From positions 5,442,959-5,506,958 of the forward strand of contig NGZR01000005.1 in the NCBI GenBank assembly GCA_002197995.1: 64,000 bases of DNA, read 5' to 3'. Every line of letters begins with the position of its first letter. The first letter of the stretch is position 1. The stretch is from Gaeumannomyces sp. JS-464. Its lineage: Eukaryota > Ascomycota > Sordariomycetes > Magnaporthales > Magnaporthaceae. The notes under the pieces are model-generated. The model was not told the DNA's origin. It did no database searches and saw only the letters and a list, made by a program, of their open reading frames with translations. A program made the translations under genes and the position numbers. Shown here piece after piece: positions 32,358-42,495 of the stretch.

Positions 32358-33516
32358 ACGTGGTTTACAAGCGAGCGAAACATATAAGCGAGCGAAACAT
32401 TAAACGCGTTAACGCGACGCATAACTTTTCGCGATTAATTCCTCCACATATAAACATGGCAAAACAAAATAAAAAAGCCGAATAATTTCCGCTTTTTAAG
32501 CTTTGCAAAAAAACCCAAATTTAAACATCCGGACTGCTGCAAAGCTTTACGACGTCGCGTTACCAATCTCGCTTATCGAAAGCGCGGCCGACTTGCTCGA
32601 CGCGACACCATGCCCAAATTACGAAAATTAACGGAATTTAAAAAAAAGGCGCTTATTAAGTACATACTCGAGCTGGATTTTCGCGCATTCCCTCCCCGGC
32701 ATTTTAATATTAAAAATATAGCCAATCGACTGCTCGCCGAACGCGATGCGAGCACCGTCGGCAAATGCTAAATCGCGAAATTCGTTAAACGCCGCTTAAA
32801 AGCTCGGCACGCGTTAAATTCGAAAGTACGATTACTAAAAAAGCCAAATGCGAAAAATCCCAAACTTATTTTTACTTAATTCGATTTTATATAAACATTA
32901 TAGCTAAAATATGGTATTTTAAATAACGATATTTATAATTTCGATAAAACCGGCTTTTTTTATAAGCATAATCGCCGCCGTTATAATTATTACAATATCG
33001 AAAGGCCGTAGTAAAGCAAGCTGGTTTAGCTTAACAGCCGAAATAAGCTATAATTATTTAAAAGGTTAACTATTACGGTTAAACGATCCCCCCTTTTATT
33101 ATCGTTAAAAAGCAGTATTACTTAGCCAATTGGTATTCCGGAAACCGACCTTCCACGCAACTAGGTTATCGTAATAAGCGTTAACAAGTGAACTACGAAC
33201 GAGCTCGGTTTAAAATGGATTTAGCATTTCGATAAACACATTGCATCGCGTATAAAAAGCCTTTATCGTTTGTTAGTGCTAAACGGCCACGAAAGCCACC
33301 ACTCGACGGATTTAAGCTTTATTGCCAAAAATATAACATTATTACATTTTGCATACCTTCGCATTCGTTTTACTTCTTTTAGCCGCTTAACGTTAAGTGT
33401 TTTAGCCCGCTAAAAAAGGCGTACGGTCGAAAAATCGAAAACTTAATAAGGTTACACGTTAGCCACGTGATTAAAGTTAAGTTCCTTTCAGCGTTTAAAG
33501 CGGCATTTTTTAACTT
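32358..33516 (+). mobile_element. Pogo-like DNA transposon, copy D, truncated
   Basis: Starts ACGTGGTTTACAAGCGAGCG after TA (32356-32357). It follows the full-length copies through the helix-turn-helix and DDE regions and breaks off at 33516, where the solo LTR begins. Unlike copies A-C it contains several small indels. The last 600 bp of the family are missing. Confidence 0.8.
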
Positions 33517-33732
33517 TGTCACGATTAAAAAGCGTAAGCTTCGCAGCCAAGTGCAATTAATGCTATAAACTGAAGACTTTTCTATAAGGAGGAAATAAGG
33601 AAGAAAGGCGCGGCGCGCCGAAAGCGCGATGCGGTAGAAAAAGCGGTGCGGCGTTTTATTGCACGGGCTATTCCGCGGCGCGTGCTCACGTGGATGCCTG
33701 CGGCGTGCGGTAAACTGCCCTAAGCCGTTACA
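33517..33732 (+). mobile_element. Solo LTR copy 2, uninterrupted
   Basis: 216 bp from TGTCACGATTAAAAAGCG to GCCGTTACA. It matches the LTR split by LINE copy 1 (131-151 plus 6312-6525) and so shows the unoccupied insertion site of that LINE. It contains a TATAAGGAGG segment that could be a promoter box. Confidence 0.65.
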
Positions 33733-34325
33733 TGCTTCACCGCCTGTCACGGCACGCGTGGGGTCACCCCACGCACGGGCCTCCAGGCACTACTAGATAG
33801 AGATATTTTCCCAAAGCAGGCTTTCGGTTTGCAACTTACCCGAAGAACAATCTCCTTTGCCGCCATTTTTCTCTAGCCCCTACCCGCTGTGATAATAATC
33901 CTAACAGCCTTTTTTAAGTCTTCGAAACGGCCCGTTTGCTGGTAATTCTCCGCTAGTCTTGCTGCTTAATTGCTTAAATGTCGTATTTAAATGCCGGTTT
34001 CGTTAAATCTTAACTCTTGTCCGATCTTTTAACTAGTAGAAATTAGCGCGTTAGCGGTTTGCCATTTCAAGCTAACCATTACCGTCTGACAATATTAAGC
34101 GCCTTTTTGCGTCTTACAAGCGATATGGGCTAGAAACACCGCAGCCATCACACTTAAAAGGGCTCGGGAAATTGCGACTCACTTGACTCCCAAAGGCGTA
34201 TGTACAATGTTTTCCAACATGGACCTATCTTGGCATGCCCAGGCCGACATCATGTCGAAAATTTGAAATCGCCGGGTGCGATCCGGGTGGTTAGTAGGCG
34301 TAATTGCGACCCATCCCTCTGCTCG
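33733..34325. other. Unassigned, with a possible second LTR relic
   Basis: Starts with TGTCACGGCACGCG (33745) and a perfect short palindrome GCGTGGGGTCACCCCACGC (33756-33774). A TG...CA segment might end near 33906, but no target duplication was seen. The rest holds nothing I recognise. Confidence 0.3.
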
Positions 34326-34530
34326 CTAAACAGCCTGTTCGAAGTGTTCCACTAAGGCTAACCTCTTAAAAACAAAAAAGCAAGCGTAAATGTACAATTT
34401 GATTTGTTTATCACTCGCGGGATCTTTTTGCAACTCGGCGAAAGAATAAAGGTCTTCGTCGCTCATATCGTTAAAAAGAAAGGCCATATCCGCCTTAATA
34501 TGGAACAGCTCCATCCCGGCCATGTGGTAA
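34326..34530 (-). pseudogene. Possible protein-coding remnant
   Basis: The minus-strand frame reads MAGMELFHIKADMAFLFNDM and SFAELQKDPASDKQIKLYIY and ends EHFEQAV before a stop. The composition looks like real helical protein, but I cannot name a family. It lies downstream of, and on the same strand as, the phosphorylase remnant at 35.4-35.8 kb and could belong to the same lost gene. Confidence 0.25.
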
Positions 34531-35411
34531 CTGGATGCCAATGTGGTTAAACACTCCGAAGTTATTGGTCCAAGACAAAAGGCGAGGTGCGGGGTTAAAG
34601 TGTTCAAGTTCAATCGTTCGTGGCAGCAAAATGGCCAAAAACGGCTTCCAAAAGCGTTGGTAAGGCAGATAAATGCCGTCAAACTTGGGAGAATATATTG
34701 GCACGGCTTATCTGGTCTTGTTGGAAGGGCAGCCAAAGGTCGCACAAAGCTACCAACGGATGCGGTGGATCCACGACTCGGGGCTCCGTGACGGGAGACA
34801 ACGTCTCCCCGGCACGGAGGCTCCAACGCGGAGATCACCGGTTATGCCGTTATGCACGGAGGCTGTGCGAGTCGCAGGTCAAATCCCGATACCGGGAGTT
34901 GCCTCGTACGACCGCACGCCGCGGCCTCCGGCACGGGATACATATACCGGGCGAGGCTCGCACGACGAGCCCTTTCTTTGTACTTAGAAGACAGACAGCT
35001 TTTTAGGATATATAAACCCGAAAGCTTTCTCACCCCAAAGACCGGTACCGGCACAGTTGCCACGAACAGGTCTTCTTATATTGTGTTGCCTTGCGATGCG
35101 CCTTGGAGGGAGTGTGGTTGTATTTCCGCTAATCACTGGAAGCTCGCTGGTTCTAACATCCCCGACGGCTGGGTTTATGGCGCGCAGACGCCCCAGGATA
35201 CTTCTCAAAGCAGCGTGCCACCAAGATAGCCCCTGGTGGATAAGTGGCGTCCTTCAGCCCTGAGTTCCTATAGCGCTGCAGATTGGGCATTGTCAGCTGG
35301 GCTGTGCTGTCCACTCAATCGGCCTCGCCTCGCTCAAATTCTGCCTCGAACACGTCAGGAATGCTACGCCACTGCTAGTGTAATGGTTGCAAAATAACTA
35401 AGGCGGAGGAC
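34531..35411. other. No supported gene
   Basis: Several overlapping short ORFs on both strands, none with recognisable motifs. Confidence 0.35.
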
Positions 35412-35843
35412 TTAAGGGGGGAGATTGAGAAATCCTGTGTGGACGAACTCCTTTTCCTGGATGGTTTTTCCATAGTCGTACTGAAAAACACTGCCCTTTC
35501 CGCCCGCAGGACTGCTAACAACGACGTCGCCGAGGCGTATATCATGCTTCCGGCTCGGAGCGCCGCCCCCGATGCCGACCATTAGGCCGATGCGGATATT
35601 GGGAAAGCTGTGGAGCATATCCCTTGCGACCGTGGCCGCGGTTGTTATCCCGTACTTTCCATCCGGCTGCTGAGCCATAACGACGTTGTGCTGCCCGATC
35701 CTGCCGAGTGTGTAGGCGTTATTGTCATGTTGGCCGACGCTTTTGGGCGGTTCGTGTCGCTCGTCGAGGAATTGCTAGGCGGCGACGTACTCGGTCGTCA
35801 CGGCAGAAATCCAGCCGACGGTGTACTTGTGCACGTCCGACAT
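35412..35843 (-). pseudogene. Nucleoside-phosphorylase domain remnant (NLR N-terminus)
   Basis: From the ATG at 35843 the minus strand reads a PNP_UDP-type start (KYTVGWISAVTTEYVAA), then a TAG stop, then [44 protein letters not shown] and [24 protein letters not shown] and HTGFLNLPP follow before a stop. Fungal NLR-type immune-like receptors often carry this domain in front of NACHT or NB-ARC. Here only about 140 residues remain. The stop sits where CAG (Gln) would be expected, so it fits a CpA-to-TpA change. Confidence 0.75.
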
Positions 35844-36234
35844 TATAAGCGAGCGCTTTTAGACAGAGAAGGATTGATTTCTGGTAGGTTGAGGGAAAGG
35901 CGACGGGAAATATTGTAAAGGGCACAAAAGCGACAGCGGTAAAAAGAAGATGAAAACTAGACAGTGGATGGGCACAGGTGCAGAAATGGGCCCCGACGGG
36001 GAATTTACCACGATGGAACTGGTAAGGCTGTGGGCGAGGAGCATGACGGTCGAGGGAGGGGACCTTAGCCAGCCTTCTGTCACGGCTCTGGCAGTTTCTA
36101 GCTAAGCCCAATCCAACTAGGCCAAAAGGACAAAAAGATACAAGTCCCCGACTTGTATCCTACGTTGGGCTTAGTACCTTGTTGCAAACGAGATATGGCT
36201 GCGTTTGCCTAATAGGGCACACCGCGGCATCATA
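35844..36234. other. Upstream region of the phosphorylase remnant
   Basis: No gene is supported. It presumably holds the former promoter of the minus-strand phosphorylase gene. Confidence 0.35.
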
Positions 36235-36395
36235 AGGGTATGGAGGGGCATAGAGGGGCATGGAGGGGCATGGAGGGGGATAGAGGGGAGTATGGAAAAA
36301 GCATAAAAGGGAGGGCAGCATGGAAGGGGCATAAAAAGGGCATGGAGGGAGCATGGAAGGCAGCATGGAAGGCAGCATGGAGGCAGCAACCCACA
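36235..36395. repeat. Minisatellite of GGGGCATGGA-type units
   Basis: Imperfect tandem units of about 10-12 bp (GGGGCATGGA, GGGGCATAGA, GGCAGCATGGAA) over 160 bp. ORFs on both strands here are repeat artefacts. Confidence 0.8.
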
Positions 36396-36764
36396 CATTG
36401 GGGGAAATCTGCCCATGTGGAAAACGCGCCACTGACCGCGCGCACGAGGCGCGACGGCTGCCTTTGCCTCTCTGAACGCCCAGCGCTCAATACCGCCGCC
36501 GCGGGGCATCTGCATGACCTTCGACTCGTCGCTCCCTCGATCCATCGGTTTATCTAATCTGTTGGCACCGCCTCGTCTGTCAATCAAGTGCCAGGACTCG
36601 ACGGGCTGGCGGGCAGAACAGGGACTGGATGATCTCGTAGGAAGCTTTCAAAGTTCGATGGATGGAAGGGAACGCTGGGCAAGCAGACGACAAGGCTTGT
36701 GCCACTACGGATGGAGCAGTGTTCGAATGCAGGAGGCCCTCCATCTAGACATCCCATAATTAAA

Positions 36765-37800
36765 GAGGGTATATCCCCGCACTCCCCCTTTTTGCTAATG
36801 GCACTCACCCCCACCCCGATATCGGCCGGCATGTTTTTTTCTATGGCGCACCCATACAAACGAACACGGGCGTTAATGCACGGATAAAGCAAATAAAGGG
36901 GAGGCATTAAATTGAAGTTATCGCCAAGTGCAAAAAAGCAGTAAATTATCAAAAACCCGGTGTTGAACCGCCAAATTGCATAGGAAAAGTGCAAAGGCAC
37001 GGCGTTGAGGCCGCCTATCTAGGGCTACAGAATGACCTAAGGACTCGCAAAAGCATCAATAAACTCCCCTGGAAACGGCGCAGCCGCTCGCGGCGCTGCA
37101 AAGACCTCCCTGGCCGGCGTTGAGGGCAAGGGAGTGCCTAACTCTACCACTTAAACCTCGTCGGCCGAGTCCCTCTCCTGCAAAGAGGGGCCCTGTTCAT
37201 ATTGAGAGTAATCCCGTTTGGCATTTGCACGGATACCGGTGCGGGTGCTGCAACGAGGCCCTGTTGCCGGCCGTCTTGGAGTCTCGTTGAAGGGTCCCTG
37301 CCATAAAGGACGCCCCTTTTTCGTGCCTATTGGATCCATGGCCCGAAGGAAAGGATCCTCCGCGTCCCGGCGACCTTCCCGCAGCCAAAACGGGTGCACA
37401 GAAGTCAATTGCAGGCCCGGAAAGTTGGGATTCTCGCGTTGGGCCTCGTCTGCAAAGGGATCGGGTGCCTCGCTTGCAAAGGGATCGGGAGGGTCGCTTA
37501 CGGAGGGATCGGGAGGGTCGCGTGCGGAGAGGCCTGCAGAGAGGGCCGGGCCCTCGCCTGTAGAGAGATCCGGCGAGTCGCCGTCGCTTGAGAGGATAAT
37601 AACCTCGTTTATGGCGCTCTTATTGGTGCTCGTTTTGTTGTGCGCGGAAACCGATTGCCAATGGACTAGAAATGGCGAAAAATGGAAATTCACTGCCAAA
37701 TTGCGGGGCTGCGACATCGGAAAACACAGGCGGTGCACAGGCCAAAAGTGGGGCAGGTGAGTGCCATTAGCAAAAAGGGGGAGTGCGGGGATATAGCCTC
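36765..37800 (-). mobile_element. Deletion derivative of a Mutator-like element
   Basis: 1,036 bp with 45-bp terminal inverted repeats that differ at one position (start GAGG[G/C]TATATCCCCGCACTC). The 8-bp duplication TAATTAAA flanks it on both sides (36757-36764 and 37801-37808). Inside, the minus strand joins sequence like the N-terminus of the MULE at 41-50 kb (NEVIILSSDGDSPDLS) to sequence like its C-terminus (FWLREGRRDAEDPFLRAMDP). The transposase core is missing. Confidence 0.8.
37151..37655 (-). pseudogene. Internally deleted MULE ORF, start codon lost
   Basis: An open minus-strand frame without stops. The sequence aligned with the MULE start codon reads ATA instead of ATG (GCGCCATAAACGAG). 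It contains a DPPDPSVSDPPDPFAS repeat and ends SLQERDSADEV. It lacks the DDE core and the zinc finger, so it cannot be a transposase. Whether it is translated is unknown. Confidence 0.55.
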
Positions 37801-37808
37801 TAATTAAA

Positions 37809-38255
37809 GCAGGCAAACCACGACAGCCACATAACGAGACTGTGGGGACTTGAAAACGGTCTCATTTAAACGCTACGCGCCGATTTGCTTGGGTAAGGTG
37901 GCGATAGATTACTGGCTCACATGTGTCGCGTCTCGATGCAGACAGGCAGATAGCTTGGCCGCCGGTTCCTCGGATGCCTTGCCCCCAGGATTTCTACGAG
38001 GCAGATTATATACTTCTAAAATACTAAAGGCTTCTATGCGTCACGTAACCTAGTATACATTATGGTCCGCATCGAGGCAGATCGAAAAATTGTGTTTGGC
38101 ATTCACGGGCGATATACGCACGCGCAACGTAAATGCTATGGTCTCGAACGGACAAGTCCTTTAGAGCAGACGATAATGGATAGGTGATTTCATGGTAGAC
38201 GCCCTTGACCGTCTTGACGTCCATGCTCTTGCTACAGGCCGTCCTCAGCCCCGCC
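37809..38255. other. No supported gene
   Basis: Nothing recognisable; moderate GC content. Confidence 0.4.
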
Positions 38256-38495
38256 TCAGCCCACGTCCTTGCGCCGGTTAGCCCGAGTCCACGACTGCCT
38301 GTCCGTCTCCCCAGGCTCGGCCGCTTGATCGTCCTCTAGGCTCCGCAACCACCGCCACACCGCTTTGGCGTCGAACTTGTGCGTCCCTTCGCCGCTCTTT
38401 TTCGCCGGCTCTTTCTCGAAGCTCCCCTGCGGCTTATATACCACCGCGCCGCCTAATCCCTTTTCGACCTGGCCACGACACCAGTCAAAGGCCAT
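38256..38495 (-). CDS. Hypothetical 79-aa protein
   Basis: An ORF from the ATG at 38495 with MAFDWCRGQVEKGLGGAVVY, a Lys/Glu-rich middle and KAVWRWLRSLEDD. Hydrophilic, with no signal peptide. It is divergent from the Hva1/TUDOR gene about 400 bp away. I do not recognise it; it may be a chance ORF. Confidence 0.3.
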   Translation of the reverse strand: MAFDWCRGQVEKGLGGAVVYKPQGSFEKEPAKKSGEGTHKFDAKAVWRWLRSLEDDQAAEPGETDRQSWTRANRRKDVG

Positions 38496-38904
38496 CTTGG
38501 ATCTTGGGGGATTGCAAATGAGAGCCGTGAAATCAAAACGTTTTGATGGTGCGTCTCTTCCTCCCAAGAAGGGGGACGCAGTTTAGAAGGAAGTACAATC
38601 TAGGCCATAGGCCGGTTTGGTGGCGACTTTGCGTCAGAATCGGTCGAATACGCAGCAATGACGAATCGATCGGCATGGCTCTGATTGGCGCATAATCTCG
38701 CGTACATTCGGTAATTATGATATCATTATCACGCTGTTGAGCCCGTTCGCCCGTCTTTCACAGCTCCTGCTCGCAGACTACAAGAAGCCGTGGGTTGGAA
38801 GATCGTCTGCACTTTCCTACGAGCTTGAAAACTAGAGCATCGAAGAACACCCGATCCTTAGTATATCCCCTAATCCCAATATCAAATCTCACAGTCAACG
38901 CAAC

Positions 38905-39279
38905 ATGCCTCAATACGAGACCGGCCAGACCGTCCGCTACAAGCCCGTTGGGGGTGAGCCATCTATCCTCGCCCAAAAAATAGCTAGAGAAAGCCAAGCC
39001 ATACTAATTTTGTTTTCCTCGACTCTCTTAGGTCCGGATTCGAACACATCCGAAAGCACAGGCACGATCAAGAGTGTTCTGACCGAGCCCGGCCTGCAGG
39101 CCGGCAGGAACGTAAACGCGAGTGAGGACAGACCTCGCTACGAGGTTCGTGCCAGCACTACCAACCACCTCCCCACGTTGATATCCTCCAGTGCTAACAG
39201 CCTTCGCTTCAAGATCGAGAACTCCACCACCGGAAAGACCACCACCATCTACGAAGAAAACATCCTTGGCAGTGCGTGA
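38905..39279 (+). CDS. Hva1/TUDOR-domain small protein, 75 aa, three exons
   Basis: Exons 38905-38953, 39032-39144 and 39214-39279 join to 228 nt in frame. The introns are 78 bp (GTGAGC...TCTTAG, branch ATACTAAT) and 69 bp (GTTCGT...TTCAAG, branch GCTAAC). The protein reads MPQYETGQTVRYKPVGG, then STGTIKSVLTEPG, AGRNVNASEDRPRYE, TTGKTTTIYEENILG. This is the compact beta fold named Hva1 TUDOR after a hypervirulence-associated protein of Cryptococcus; the molecular role is unclear. Intron 2 has no stop and a length divisible by three, so its retention would also give a protein. The start context CAACATGCC is good. The gene appears intact. Confidence 0.85.
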   Translation: MPQYETGQTVRYKPVGGEPSILAQKIARESQAILILFSSTLLGPDSNTSESTGTIKSVLTEPGLQAGRNVNASEDRPRYEVRASTTNHLPTLISSSANSLRFKIENSTTGKTTTIYEENILGSA

Positions 39280-39360
39280 AAGCCCTTTGAGGCTTCTTGT
39301 GGCTGGAGAAGTACTGCAAGGTATCTGTGGAGGTCGTCAGCTTCAAATGGTGTGCAGGTG

Positions 39361-39990
39361 CTATGTTAAACGTATGATAGCCTGGGGCTTAGATTTTAAC
39401 TCACAATCTACCTCGTGACGCACCCCTGAGACTACCTTGGCCCACCTGCGTATCGCGAAAGGCATCATTGGTCCCTGGCCAGCAACGCCAGATCTTACCA
39501 AAGTTACAAAACCATCATCGCCATTCCCGAGCTGGTTGGCGCTGGTGAACAGCTCCTTCGGGACGGCATCGGCGATCGCGGACAGGAATACCGAGGCCTC
39601 CATGCTGCTTATGGTCATGTACATCGACTGGCCGATGGGCATGCCCGTGTTCGTCGCCGGCTCGATGCTTAAGAGCAGCCAAAGAACTGCCAAACTCTGG
39701 CCAAAAACAGGCCCTGCTACCGCTCCCCTGGGCCCCGGCCAGGAGCGCAACGATTCGCACACGAGCCAGGCGTTGACAAAAAGCGACATCACCGAGAAGG
39801 CCCACTCGGTGACGGTGACGCCGACGCCAACGCAAATGTGAAGAAACGCGAGGTCAAAGCGTAGCGCACCCCGCGTCGGGTCCAAGCTCGTGTCGAGCAT
39901 CCACAATTTTTTGATATGGGTTGCAGATGCGGAATTCGTCCTCGCGGAGAATCTTGCTCAACACATCGTCCTCCACAGCCCAAATCTTCG
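39361..39990 (-). pseudogene. Possible membrane-protein remnant
   Basis: Minus-strand frames read EDDVLSKILREDEFRICNPY and then, after a frame change, several hydrophobic segments (FLHICVGVGVTVTEWAFSV, GQSLAVLWLLLSI). They could be transmembrane helices of one gene. No family is recognised and the frame is broken. Confidence 0.3.
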
Positions 39991-40159
39991 GTCTGCAGCC
40001 ACTTTATACCAGGATAACGGAAGGGTGTATGGACGGCCGGGAGGACGAAGGCGATGATTTACACGACAGCGGTACGATGCAAGGAGTGCGAGCTGGCTAC
40101 CTACGACTGGTCCAAAGCCCTTTTTCTTCCATTTTTCATATTGTTTGCCCGTACTAACT

Positions 40160-41040
40160 TGGCTGCGTCTAGATGTCTCGGAAGCACACCCAGTCGGCGA
40201 GGCGGACGCGGTGGTCGACGGGCGGGGCGAGCTTGTCGGAGCCAAAGTCGAGGTCGTCTGAGAGGTCAAAGACGCAGAAGCAGAAGTGGAGGCTGTCGGC
40301 TTCACTTCGCTGACAGACTGCGTCTTGCTCGCGACGGTCGAAGGGCTGACGGGGCTTGTGGCCGAAGGCTTGGGAGCAGGAGCAGCGCCGTTGTTGTGCG
40401 GGTTGCCGTCGCACTTGGGGTGGAAGAGCTTACCGGTGCCCTCCGGGTGGAGAACGTTGGGGCCGGGGTTCGGGTACTTGATCGCGATTGCTCCTTGACC
40501 GCCTTGACCGTGACGGGTGCGCAGATCATGTAGAACTCGGGACTACCTCCGCCGTTGTCCAGGTCCACCCGAAAGTGTAGTCTCCGGGAGGGAAGCCGTC
40601 CGGAATCGTGATGTTGAACTTGTCCGGCTCCTGGCCACCATCCAAGTTACCAACGTGGTTAGCCTGGGGACAGCCTCGTTCAACAGACAGGGTCACCTTG
40701 AAGACAGAGTCCTTGGTCGGGGCAAACCCCTCGGTCAACGCGAACTGGCACGAGCCTCCGCCATGGACCGCGTGCCTGGAGGTGGCGGTCTGCGGCTCCC
40801 CGATGGTCTACAGCGTAGGCTTGCCGTTGGCGATAAGCTTGCCGCCGTCCCCACCAGGGGCCTTGCACGGGTAGTTGGAGCCATCAGATTCGATCGGGTT
40901 CGTAGGGCCATACCCGATCCCCTTGTATGGACGGGGTTGTGTGAGACGTGCCCGCGCTCCGGGCTCCGGGACGACGCCGATGACGCCGCGGCGGGAGTGG
41001 CCGCAAGAGCTGTGGCCACGGCGAAGAGGATTCGCTTCAT
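40160..41040 (-). pseudogene. AA11-type lytic polysaccharide monooxygenase, broken
   Basis: AA11 enzymes are secreted copper oxygenases that cleave chitin. From the ATG at 41040 there is a signal peptide (MKRILFAVATALAATPAAA). A frameshift follows just after GHVS, whose H would be the copper-binding N-terminal histidine. The core then reads TQPRPYKGIGYGP and SDGSNYPCKAPG. A TAG stop comes next, then HAVHGGGSCQFAL, GCPQANHVGNLDGG, FNITIPDGFPPGDYTFGW and FYMICAPVTV. After another frame change a Pro-rich tail and a Ser/Thr-rich linker (near 40180-40330) follow. The stop sits where CAG would fit, so a CpA-to-TpA change is likely. At least three lesions make it non-functional. Confidence 0.75.
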
Positions 41041-41654
41041 GAGCATCATCCTGATGACTGAAAGGTTGGTTGTTGGTAGAGTCGGAGAGTGGTTGTTGAA
41101 GGGAAGAGGCGGTCACTACGTCTTGCGTAGTGAAGTTGTTGTGAATAGGCTGAAAGGTTCTCGATGTTGAGTGTGATGATCAAGTTTTCGGAGTGTTTGG
41201 GAGGACGAGGAAGCACCCTCGATGTATAGAAGACGGCCGGTCTGCCAAGGCTTCAACGACCCAAAGGAAATATGGTGGACAAGAGATAGAATTTCCGAGC
41301 TATTCCATTGTTCTTCGTGTCGAGTACTTAGTCCAGGCCGTTCAAGACGTGGCAGGGTTGCTGGGCGTGCCCTCGCTTTGTTTGAGGATCTTCGCGGGCA
41401 CGCACCTTTTTTGCTCCCGCACGCACCCCCAATCCGATATCGGCCGGCATGCAATTTCTATGGGGCCCCCATATAAATAAACATGGGCTTTAATGCAAGC
41501 AGGAGCTCAATCGACAGGAGGGAAGCAAATAGAAGTTATCGCTACGAGCAATTTATTAATAAACGATCAAAAACGCGGTGTTGAACCACCAAATTACATA
41601 GGAAAAGTGCAGGGGCACGGCGTTGAAGCCGTCTATCTAGGGCTACAAAGGTGC

Positions 41655-42045
41655 CTAAGGGCTCGCAAAAGGATCAACAAACTCGTTAGAAGACGGCGGA
41701 GGCGCTGGAGATACTGCAAAAGCCTCCCTGGCCGGCGTTAAGTTCAAAGGAGTGCCGAAAATAACCACCCGGTCGTCCTTAGCCTCGTCAGCTTCGTCCC
41801 GTGCTTGTAGGGAGGCGCCTAACTCGTGTTGGGAGTAATCCCGCCTTGCATTGGTCCGGATACCCGTGCGGGTACGGGTGCGAGGCCTTGCCGCCGGCGC
41901 CTCGTTAAAAGGGCCGGTCCCTGGAGGCCGGCCCTTTTTAGCCCTTACTGGCTCCGTAAGCCGTAGTAGGGGGTCATGCGTAAAGCGACTGCCCGGGTGC
42001 AACCAAAAGCTATCCACGGCAGCGATCCGGAGGCCAAAGGCCTGG
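41655..42045 (-). pseudogene. MULE transposase, C-terminal part beyond the copia insertion
   Basis: The minus strand continues from the copia border with AFGLRIAAVDSFWLHPG, in the same frame as the sequence on the other side once the copia element and one copy of CCTGG are ignored. It then has an Arg/Pro-rich tail with TGIRTNARRDYSQHELGAS. It ends SSNEFVDPFASP before a stop near 41655. Confidence 0.7.
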
Positions 42046-42215
42046 TGTCAAAGGTGGCCTGGAGTCACGTGGGTGGCAACTGTTGCCCCACAGCTCTAGG
42101 CCTATGCACTGGCCCTAGTATTTTGGCCCTCGCGTGCCCTAGCCCGCGATAAAGTAGAAGAGCCAAGTAATAATCACCAATCACTTCGGGTGCCTGTCGC
42201 CGTGCACCTCCATCA
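42046..42215 (+). repeat. 5' LTR of the copia element
   Basis: 170 bp, from TGTCAAAGG to CTCCATCA. Hand alignment with the 3' LTR shows 10 differences, all transitions, and no indel. Confidence 0.93.
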
Positions 42216-42238
42216 GGTTATAAGCCCTCGCGCTGCCG
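42216..42238 (+). promoter_or_regulatory. Primer binding site, probably an initiator-tRNA half
   Basis: GGTTATAAGCCCTCGCGCTG resembles the complement of the anticodon-stem and upstream part of eukaryotic initiator tRNA-Met (…GGGCTCATAACC), with C-to-T/G-to-A changes. Copia of Drosophila primes from such a tRNA half. The match is from memory. Confidence 0.5.
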
Positions 42239-42495
42239 TTAACGATATCTCTGCCTAATTGGGAGAGATTAACGGTGCACGAGTTGTTTCCCGTTGTTTG
42301 CGTTCTCCCGCCGTAAATTACGGGCGAGGCGCAGCAGTTAAAAAACCGTTAAACGACAATTAATAAGGCCGCGTTCGGCGCCGATTAGCAACTACAATAA
42401 AGCAATAACAATAACCCTTTTAGGGCTTAAAAGCACTGTTTCCCTTGCAATTTAACGTTTTTGTACGCGTTAAAAAAGCTAACAAACCCGCCAAA

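Noticed and set aside
34531..35411. Overlapping ORFs of 100-128 codons
   Set aside because: They lie on both strands and in competing frames, without motifs, splice signals or consistent coding character.
36171..36587. Met/Pro-rich minus-strand ORFs near 36.3 kb
   Set aside because: Translations of the minisatellite; their periodic composition comes from the repeat.
42216..42238. A tRNA gene fragment
   Set aside because: Position directly after the LTR and the minus-sense match identify it as a primer binding site, not a tRNA gene.
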